A DNA stretch of 11,843 bases from assembly GCA_028290595.1 (NCBI GenBank), contig JAQGJO010000153.1:1-11843 (forward strand). The letters are read 5' to 3'. Under the pieces are notes generated by a model, which worked only from the letters and a program-made list of their open reading frames with translations, was not told the DNA's origin and searched no databases. Shown piece by piece: positions 7,085-11,843 of this stretch; positions within the stretch are counted from its first letter, which is position 1; each line of letters opens with the position of its first letter. The position numbers and the translations under genes are program-made. The DNA comes from Hyphomicrobiales bacterium (GTDB taxonomy: Bacteria; Pseudomonadota; Alphaproteobacteria; Rhizobiales; Beijerinckiaceae).

Positions 7085-7945
7085 TCACGCGAACCTTCGC
7101 GACCCCGCCACGCACAAGACAACGGCGAGCGTGACGGTCAGCATCATCCAGGTCACGGGCTCGTGCAGTAGCGCTGCCGCTAGGGCGAGACCGAAGAACG
7201 GCTGCAGCAATTGCAATTGGCCGACGGCCGCAATGCCGCCCTGCGCCAGGCCGCGATACCAGAAGATGAAGCCGATCAGCATGCTGAACAGCGACACATA
7301 ACCGAGGCCGAGCCAGGCGGGCAGTTCGATGCCGGAAAAATTCGCTGGCATGTAAAAGATCGACAGCGCGATCATCACTGGCAGCGACAGCACAAGCGCC
7401 CAGGAAATCACCTGCCAGCCGCCCAAAGTGCGCGACAGCTTGGCGCCTTCGGCATAGCCGAGGCCGCAGACGACGACAGCAGCAAGCATCAAGGCATCGC
7501 CAACGGGTGAAGCCGTTAGCCCTTGCGCAACGGCGAAGACAACCATGAGAGCGCTGCCGAGAGCCGAAAATATCCAGAATGCCGGCTTCGGCCGCTCGCC
7601 GCCGCGCAGGACGCCGAAGATCGCGGTTGCAGAGGGAAGCAGCCCGATAAAGACGATGGAATGCGCCGAGGTGACATGCTGAAGCGCCAGCGCCGTCAGC
7701 AGCGGAAAGCCGACAACGACGCCGCAGGCGACGATGACGAGCGAGACCATATCGCCGCGCGGTGGGCGTTTTTCGCGGAAGGCCAGCAGCAGGCAGAACG
7801 CCAGCATGCCGGCGATGGCGGCGCGGGCGACCGTCAGAAACACCGGGTCGAACTGCATCACCGCCATGCGGGTCGCCACCAGCGACCCGCTGAAAATCAC
7901 CACGCCGATGAATCCATTGATCCATCCGCTCGCCGTCCGGTCCAT
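7085..7945 (-). CDS. EamA/DMT-family transporter (probable metabolite exporter)
   Basis: An inner-membrane transporter of the drug/metabolite transporter superfamily. The 286 residues contain about ten hydrophobic helices arranged as two EamA repeats. The first (residues about 8-140) includes IGVVIFSGSLVATRMAV and the FDPVFLTVARAAIAG signature. The second (about 150-283) includes LGLGYVSLFSMLIGFIFWYRG and ends in LLHEPVTWMMLTVTLAVVLC. The ATG at 7945-7943 is chosen because AAGGAG precedes it at a 6-nt spacing. A longer frame back to 8173 would run into the divergent regulator and has no such site. Its partner is the MocR-type gene transcribed away from it, a common pairing in which the regulator controls the transporter. 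The substrate is unknown; many relatives export amino acids or related amines. It converges with the exported-protein gene, 12 nt apart. Confidence 0.9.
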   Translation of the reverse strand: MDRTASGWINGFIGVVIFSGSLVATRMAVMQFDPVFLTVARAAIAGMLAFCLLLAFREKRPPRGDMVSLVIVACGVVVGFPLLTALALQHVTSAHSIVFIGLLPSATAIFGVLRGGERPKPAFWIFSALGSALMVVFAVAQGLTASPVGDALMLAAVVVCGLGYAEGAKLSRTLGGWQVISWALVLSLPVMIALSIFYMPANFSGIELPAWLGLGYVSLFSMLIGFIFWYRGLAQGGIAAVGQLQLLQPFFGLALAAALLHEPVTWMMLTVTLAVVLCVAGSRRFA

Positions 7946-8010
7946 CTCAAGCTCCTTCGTTCCTGGCGCTTTATCGATGCGGACGGCTGGCAATTCCAGT
8001 GACAGTCCAA

Positions 8011-8016
8011 TACAAT
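8011..8016 (+). promoter_or_regulatory. Possible -10 element of the MocR-type gene
   Basis: TACAAT is a near-consensus -10 hexamer in the divergent region. TGGCAA, 17 bp upstream at 7988-7993, is only a poor -35, which would suit a promoter needing an activator. Transcription would begin around 8023, favouring the ATG at 8052 over the one at 8031. Confidence 0.3.
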
Positions 8017-8033
8017 CTGGCAAAACTGTTATG

Positions 8034-8044
8034 GTATCGGATAC
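8034..8044. promoter_or_regulatory. Palindrome, candidate MocR operator
   Basis: GTATC-G-GATAC is a perfect 11-bp inverted repeat, flanked by a looser ACTGT/ACAGT pair (8026-8030 and 8043-8047). It lies just after the putative -10 of the regulator gene and about 90 bp upstream of the divergent exporter gene. This is where an autoregulatory MocR-type protein could bind. The assignment is inferred from symmetry and position. Confidence 0.4.
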
Positions 8045-8051
8045 AGTACGG

Positions 8052-9446
8052 ATGGATGTTCTGAAGAACGGCACGCGCGTGTCGGTGACCATGGCGGCCA
8101 TCCGGCAGCGTATTGCCGGCCGCAGCCTGACGTCGGGCGACAAACTGCCGTCGATCCGCGCGTTTGCCGGCACGATGCAGGTCTCGACATCGACCGTGGT
8201 CGAGGCCTACGACCGGCTGGCGGCGGAAGGGGTGATCCAGTCCCGTCCAGGCTCCGGGTTTTACGTGGCGAGCCAGGCGACCCCGCTCGCTTTGTCGGAG
8301 GTGGGGCCGAAATGCGACCGGGCGATCGACCCGTTCTGGGTTTCGCGACAGTCGCTTGAGGCCGGAAGCGCCGATCTGAAACCGGGCTGCGGCTGGCTGC
8401 CGCCGTCATGGCTGCCGGAAGACAGCGTGCGGCGCGCACTGCGCACGCTGTCGCGCGCCGATGGCCGGGCGCTCGCCGAATATGATGCGCCGCTCGGACT
8501 GCCGCCTCTGCGTCAGCTCATCGCGCGGCGCATGGGCGAGCGCGGGATCGAGGCGTCGCCGGCCCAGATCATGCTGACGGAATCAGGCACGCAGGCGATT
8601 GATCTGCTGTGCCGGTTCCTGCTCGAGCCGGGCGATACGGTGCTGGTGGACGATCCCTGCTATTTCAATTTCAACGCGCTGCTGCGCGCCCATCGCGCCC
8701 GTATCGTCAGCGTTCCCTATACGCCGACGGGGCCGGATATCGAGCTGTTCGCGCAAGTGCTGCAGGAACATAAGCCGCGGCTCTACATCACCAATTCGGC
8801 GGTTCACAACCCGACCGGCGCGACGATTTCACCTGTCACCGCGCATAGGGTGCTGAAGCTTGCCGAACAGTCCGGCCTCACCATTATCGAAGACGATATC
8901 TTCGCGGAGTTCGAGCATGCGGTGTCGCCACGGCTGGCAGCCTTCGACGGTCTCGACCGGGTGATTCACATCGGCAGCTTTTCCAAAATATTGTCTGCCG
9001 CGGCGCGCAGCGGCTACATCGCGGCGCGCCCGGACTGGATCGAGGGATTGATCGACCTGAAGATCGCGACGTCGCTTGGCGGCGGGCGCATCTGCGCAGA
9101 ACTGGTGCTCAACGTGCTGCGTGACGGCAGCTTCCGCAAACATATGGAAGCGCTGCGCCTGCGGCTGTCGCGCGCCATGAGCGAGGTGAACGCGCGGCTG
9201 AAATCGCTTGGCATCGAGCCGTGGCACGAACCGCAGGCCGGCATGTTTTTATGGAGCCTATTGCCGGACGGCATTGATGCGGCAGACGTTGCGCGAGAAG
9301 CGCTTGCAGAAAACATCGTGCTCGCGCCGGGCAATGTGTTCAGCGTGGCGCAATCGGCAACGAGTTTCCTGCGGTTCAATGTTTCGCAGTGCCAGGATGG
9401 GCGTGTGTTTGAAGTGCTGCGGAAGTCCATTGCACGCAGACGTTAG
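8052..9446 (+). CDS. MocR-type transcriptional regulator (GntR winged helix + PLP aminotransferase fold)
   Basis: MocR regulators join a GntR-type DNA-binding domain to a fold-type I aminotransferase domain that binds pyridoxal phosphate and senses an amine or amino acid. Residues 1-72 form the winged helix (GDKLPSIRAFAGTMQVSTST and RPGSGFYV). The aminotransferase part has the CYFNF region, NPTG, EDDIFAEFE (the aspartate that binds the PLP ring nitrogen), SFSK with K312 as the Schiff-base lysine, and FLRF with the carboxylate-binding arginine. Every PLP contact I can recognise is intact, so it should bind the cofactor. The product is 464 residues from the ATG at 8052. An in-frame ATG at 8031 would add seven residues and overlap the candidate operator; neither start has a clear ribosome binding site. 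The frame is open back to 7734, but that part lies over the exporter gene. The likely target is the divergent EamA exporter. Confidence 0.9.
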   Translation: MDVLKNGTRVSVTMAAIRQRIAGRSLTSGDKLPSIRAFAGTMQVSTSTVVEAYDRLAAEGVIQSRPGSGFYVASQATPLALSEVGPKCDRAIDPFWVSRQSLEAGSADLKPGCGWLPPSWLPEDSVRRALRTLSRADGRALAEYDAPLGLPPLRQLIARRMGERGIEASPAQIMLTESGTQAIDLLCRFLLEPGDTVLVDDPCYFNFNALLRAHRARIVSVPYTPTGPDIELFAQVLQEHKPRLYITNSAVHNPTGATISPVTAHRVLKLAEQSGLTIIEDDIFAEFEHAVSPRLAAFDGLDRVIHIGSFSKILSAAARSGYIAARPDWIEGLIDLKIATSLGGGRICAELVLNVLRDGSFRKHMEALRLRLSRAMSEVNARLKSLGIEPWHEPQAGMFLWSLLPDGIDAADVAREALAENIVLAPGNVFSVAQSATSFLRFNVSQCQDGRVFEVLRKSIARRR

Positions 9447-10222
9447 TTGGCGCCGTCACCATTCAGCGGGTTCGCCGGATCCCAGTCATATTGCATGGTC
9501 TCGAACCGCATCGAGAAAGCGTCGACCAGCAGCATGCGGCCGACGAGGCCTTCGCCGAAGCCGACGATCTGGCGAATGACTTCCACCGCCATCATGGTTC
9601 CCATCACGCCGGTCAGCGCGCCGAGAATGCCGGCTTCCGAACAGGCGGGCACAGTGCCTGCCGGCGGCGCTTCGGGAAACAGGCAGCGATAGGTCGGGTT
9701 AGGCCTGCCGTCCGCTGCTTTCTCGAACGGACGCAAGGTTGTCAGCGAACCGTCGAAGACACCGACAGCTGCGGTGACCAGCGGCTTGCGTTCATGAAAG
9801 CAGGCATCCGACACCGCATAGCGCGTGTCGAAATTGTCGGAGCCGTCGGCGATGACATCGTAATCGCGAATGAGATCGCGCACGTTCGCTGCCGAGAGAC
9901 GCAGCGGATGCGCGACGATGTTCACATGCGGATTGAGCCGCGCGATCGCATCGCGCGCGCTGTCGAGTTTGGGCCGGCCGATATCCGGCGTGCCGTGAAT
10001 GATCTGGCGCTGCAGATTGGACAGCGAGACCGTGTCGTCGTCGACAACGCCGATGGTGCCGACACCGGCGGCAGCGAGATATTGCAGCAATGGCGCGCCA
10101 AGCCCGCCGGCGCCGACGACGAACACCCGCGCCGCCTTTAATTTTTGCTGACCCGGCCCGCCGATGTCGCGCAGGACAATGTGGCGGGCATACCGTTCGA
10201 TTTCTTCACCTGAGAGCTTCAT
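9443..10222 (-). CDS. moeB: MoeB/HesA/ThiF-family adenylating enzyme
   Basis: This family uses ATP to adenylate the C-terminal glycine of a small ubiquitin-like sulfur carrier (MoaD or ThiS) for molybdopterin or thiamine synthesis. The 259 residues start with RYARHIVLRDIGGPGQQKL. They carry the nucleotide-binding GAGGLG at 37-42, the NLQRQ arginine region at 70-73, DGSDNFDTR (126-133) with the aspartate needed for adenylation, and TYRCLF plus PACSEAGILG near 177-201. Of the four zinc-binding cysteines in E. coli MoeB, only the one at C180 has a counterpart. The preceding cysteine of CYRC is Thr, and the C-terminal CxxC is replaced by a DPANPLNGDG tail. The gene ends in a 4-nt tail-to-tail overlap with the MocR gene. 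No strong ribosome binding site precedes the ATG. MoeB versus ThiF cannot be settled because no moaD or thiS gene is adjacent. Confidence 0.85.
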   Translation of the reverse strand: MKLSGEEIERYARHIVLRDIGGPGQQKLKAARVFVVGAGGLGAPLLQYLAAAGVGTIGVVDDDTVSLSNLQRQIIHGTPDIGRPKLDSARDAIARLNPHVNIVAHPLRLSAANVRDLIRDYDVIADGSDNFDTRYAVSDACFHERKPLVTAAVGVFDGSLTTLRPFEKAADGRPNPTYRCLFPEAPPAGTVPACSEAGILGALTGVMGTMMAVEVIRQIVGFGEGLVGRMLLVDAFSMRFETMQYDWDPANPLNGDGAN

Positions 10223-10277
10223 GGCCGCAAACTATCAGGTCGCACGGCCGCCGAAAACGCTATATGAGCGGCCGGGC

Positions 10278-10994
10278 ATGCAAACCCTCATCACCAAACG
10301 ATCCATCCTCATTCAGCTTGCGGCGCTCGTGCTGACGGCCGTGGTGCTCGGCATCTGGCCGCAGATCGATGTCGACGTGGCGCGGATGTTCGTGCGCAGC
10401 GACGGATTGTTCTTTGGCGTCTCCTCCGCCGGTTATTTGCTGCGCAGCATTTTCTATGCGCTGCCGCTGGTGCTGGGCGCAGTCCTGTTGCTGATCTGGC
10501 TGGCGGCGCGCTGGCATGCGCCGAAATGGCCGGTGCCGTCGAACCGCGCCATTGCCTTCATGGTGATCAGCCTGGCGCTCGGCCCCGGCCTGCTGGTCAA
10601 CGGCATCATCAAGGAGGTGTCGCACCGGCCACGGCCGTTCCATGCCCGGGAGGTCAATGCTTACGGCAAATGGGATTTTCGGCCCTGGTACAGGTTCGAC
10701 GGGCAATGCGAGAGCAATTGTTCCTTCGTCTCCGGCGAGGCCTCGTCCGCCATGTGGACGCTCGCCCCGGCGCTGGTGGCGCCGCTGCCGGTGCGGGCGC
10801 TGGCCATCGGCGCGTCGATTCTCGTCACGCTCGCCACCGGCCTGTGGCGGATGGCGCTGGGCGGGCATTTCCTGTCGGACGTGCTGATGGGGGCGTTGCT
10901 GACCAGCCTGACGGTCTGTCTTCTCTATATGGTCATGTTCCGCCGCGTCAGTTCTTCAGGCAGACCAGACTACGAAGTTAAACTTTACAGATAA
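10278..10994 (+). CDS. PAP2-family membrane phosphatase with variant SGE motif
   Basis: PAP2 proteins are integral membrane acid phosphatases acting on lipid phosphates or lipid pyrophosphates, often on the outer face of the inner membrane. The 238 residues have an N-terminal helix (about 9-27), further helices (about 53-76 and 91-111) and two or three after residue 165. Motif 1 (K-x6-RP) is K112 to R119-P120. Motif 3 (R-x5-H) is R191 to H197, followed by FLSD. Motif 2, normally PSGH, reads VSGE (151-154), so the usual acid/base histidine is glutamate. The start is uncertain. The ATG at 10278 leaves room for a divergent promoter. An in-frame ATG at 10221 has a GAGAG sequence upstream but overlaps the start codon of the divergent moeB gene. 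The substrate is unknown; lipid A, undecaprenyl pyrophosphate or phosphatidate are options. Confidence 0.85.
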   Translation: MQTLITKRSILIQLAALVLTAVVLGIWPQIDVDVARMFVRSDGLFFGVSSAGYLLRSIFYALPLVLGAVLLLIWLAARWHAPKWPVPSNRAIAFMVISLALGPGLLVNGIIKEVSHRPRPFHAREVNAYGKWDFRPWYRFDGQCESNCSFVSGEASSAMWTLAPALVAPLPVRALAIGASILVTLATGLWRMALGGHFLSDVLMGALLTSLTVCLLYMVMFRRVSSSGRPDYEVKLYR

Positions 10995-11006
10995 CCTTCA
11001 TATCTG
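10988..11006. promoter_or_regulatory. Inverted repeat, candidate MarR autoregulatory operator
   Basis: CAGATA (10988-10993) and TATCTG (11001-11006) are perfect inverted arms 7 bp apart, giving a 19-bp site of the size MarR dimers usually bind. A third TATCTG follows at 11008-11013. The site overlaps the end of the PAP2 gene and lies 14 bp before the marR-type ATG. A possible -35, TTTACA (10984-10989), overlaps its left arm, so binding would block transcription. Confidence 0.5.
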
Positions 11007-11020
11007 CTATCTGGGCTGAC

Positions 11021-11494
11021 ATGAATGATCAGCCTGATAATTCTTTAGCTGGGCCTGCATCCGCTTTAGCTGCGCCTGCATCCGCTTTGGCGGCGGAACT
11101 GCGCGCCGTGATCGGCAAACTGCGGCGCCGGATGCGCGAGCAGTCGAACCCCGGAGACCTGACGCCATCGCAAGTGTCCGTGCTGCTTCGGCTCGAACGA
11201 GACGGGCCTGCAACCGTCTCGAGCCTGGCGCGAACGGAGGGAATGCGCCCGCAATCGATGGGGTCGGTCATCGCCCCGCTCGAAACCGCCGGCCTGCTAA
11301 GCGGCGCACCGGACCCGAATGACGGACGCCAGACCATCCTGTCGCTCACGGATACCTGTCGGGATTGGATCCGGGAGGGCCGGGCCGCACGGCAGGACTG
11401 GCTGGCCCATGCAATCGAAGCAAAGCTCTCCGCCCGGGAGCAGGAGACCCTCGCCGCGAGCATCGCAGCGCTCAAGCGGCTCGTCGACGGCTGA
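11021..11494 (+). CDS. MarR-family transcriptional regulator
   Basis: MarR proteins are dimeric winged-helix repressors that usually release DNA on binding a small phenolic or oxidant. The 157 residues have a dimerisation helix (about 23-41), the DNA-binding core LTPSQVSVLLRLER to ETAGLLSG (47-94) with recognition helix RPQSMGSVIAPLE, and a wing DPNDGRQTILSLT (98-110). C-terminal helices (about 116-156) complete the dimer interface. An unusual N-terminal segment of two seven-residue repeats, LAGPASA and LAAPASA (9-22), leads into LAAELRA. The gene follows the PAP2 stop by 26 nt and precedes the hydrolase gene by 11 nt, so it probably controls that hydrolase and itself. No strong ribosome binding site is visible. 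If the TTTACA/TATCTG promoter is real, the mRNA could be leaderless. Confidence 0.93.
   Translation: MNDQPDNSLAGPASALAAPASALAAELRAVIGKLRRRMREQSNPGDLTPSQVSVLLRLERDGPATVSSLARTEGMRPQSMGSVIAPLETAGLLSGAPDPNDGRQTILSLTDTCRDWIREGRAARQDWLAHAIEAKLSAREQETLAASIAALKRLVDG
11045..11107 (+). repeat. 21-bp tandem repeat at the start of the marR-type gene
   Basis: Units at 11045-11065 and 11066-11086 are 21 bp long and differ at one base. A third, diverged unit (11087-11107) keeps the leading LAA and the final alanine. They encode LAGPASA, LAAPASA and LAAELRA. Two TTA leucine codons, rare in GC-rich genomes, mark the repeats. Being a multiple of three, copy changes keep the frame. Confidence 0.85.
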
Positions 11495-11505
11495 GAGAAA
11501 AATCC

Positions 11506-11843
11506 ATGGCCCTGACCACACTCGACCCGAAAACCGCCCTGATCGTTATCGATCTGCAAAAAGGCATCGTCGCCTATCCGACCGTGCATCCCATCGGCGA
11601 CGTCGTGGCGCGCGCTCGCGCGTTGGCCGATGCGTTCCGCAAGCGCGGCTTGCCGGTCGTGCTCGTCAACGTCGTCGGAGGAGCACCGGGCCGCACCGAA
11701 CAGCCGCGACGCGAAGAGCCGTTTCCCGCCGGATGGACCGACCTCATCCCCGAACTGGATCAGCAACCCAGCGACGTCGTCGTGACGAAGCGGACATGGG
11801 GTGCGTTTGCGAGTACCGATCTCGAAGATCGGCTGAAGGCGCT
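11506..11843 (+). CDS. Isochorismatase-like cysteine hydrolase (3' end cut by window edge)
   Basis: A member of the isochorismatase/nicotinamidase superfamily, soluble enzymes that hydrolyse amide or enol-ether bonds with a Cys-Asp-Lys triad. The 112 visible residues include the catalytic aspartate in ALIVIDLQKGIVAYP (D16) and the lysine in VVVTKRTWGAF (K95). The nucleophilic cysteine would lie about 30-40 residues further on, outside the window, so activity cannot be confirmed. The strand order LPVVLVNVV, followed by a charged loop and FPAGWTDLIPEL, fits the family. The ATG at 11506 lies 11 nt after the marR-type stop, with GAGAG 8 nt upstream of the ATG, indicating one operon. The substrate is unknown; MarR-linked hydrolases of this family are common and varied. 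Confidence 0.9.
   Translation, partial: MALTTLDPKTALIVIDLQKGIVAYPTVHPIGDVVARARALADAFRKRGLPVVLVNVVGGAPGRTEQPRREEPFPAGWTDLIPELDQQPSDVVVTKRTWGAFASTDLEDRLKA

Noticed and set aside
7734..8051. N-terminal extension of the MocR-type frame back to 7734
   Set aside because: It would overlap the exporter gene on the other strand by about 200 bases, and the extra residues do not resemble the family, whose winged helix begins just after 8052.
9491..10141. 216-residue plus-strand frame opposite moeB
   Set aside because: It is antisense to a clearly recognisable adenylating enzyme and has no domain of its own.
11029..11766. 245-residue minus-strand frame opposite the MarR and hydrolase genes
   Set aside because: It spans two clear plus-strand genes and their junction, with no recognisable motif.

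Overview
The window reads as a stretch of GC-rich alphaproteobacterial chromosome, most likely from the Hyphomicrobiales (Bradyrhizobium/Xanthobacteraceae type). Four things point there: GC-rich codon use with long shadow ORFs on the opposite strands, the rpmI-rplT-pheS-pheT order, an L20 with a short extra tail, and the style of the MoeB, MocR and EamA proteins. I see no phage, IS element, CRISPR array, tRNA or rRNA. This is mostly housekeeping and ordinary accessory chromosome.

Layout. (1) 1-1833, minus strand: the N-terminal 611 residues of a membrane CHASE-GGDEF-EAL cyclic-di-GMP protein, cut by the left window edge inside its EAL domain. (2) 1834-2258: a 425-bp divergent intergenic region with a direct repeat, a palindrome, a good sigma-70-like promoter and a long 5' leader able to form mutually exclusive hairpins. 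(3) 2259-6598, plus strand: rpmI (L35), rplT (L20), pheS and pheT, a translation operon. (4) 6608-7072, plus strand: a small exported protein of unknown function directly behind pheT. (5) 7085-7945, minus strand: an EamA/DMT-type exporter, divergent from (6) 8052-9446, plus strand: a MocR-type GntR/aminotransferase regulator. (7) 9443-10222, minus strand: a MoeB/HesA/ThiF-type adenylating enzyme whose stop overlaps the MocR stop by 4 nt. (8) 10278-10994, plus strand: a PAP2-family membrane phosphatase with a variant active-site motif. (9) 11021-11494, plus strand: a MarR-family regulator with an N-terminal heptapeptide repeat. It is followed after 11 nt by (10) 11506 to the right edge: an isochorismatase-like cysteine hydrolase, truncated by the window.

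How the genes fit together. L35 and L20 are 50S subunit proteins, and PheS/PheT form phenylalanyl-tRNA synthetase; their shared operon is usual. The MocR/EamA pair looks like a local regulator-exporter module with a shared control region. The MarR/hydrolase pair looks like an autoregulated two-gene operon. The remaining genes appear functionally independent of one another.

I found no clear new multi-gene system. The most interesting candidate is the rpmI leader at about 2120-2225. It has a near-perfect 5'-terminal hairpin followed by a U-run, a second hairpin followed by a U-run, and a repeated AACCGCC segment that lets the middle strand choose partners. That is an attenuator-like arrangement.
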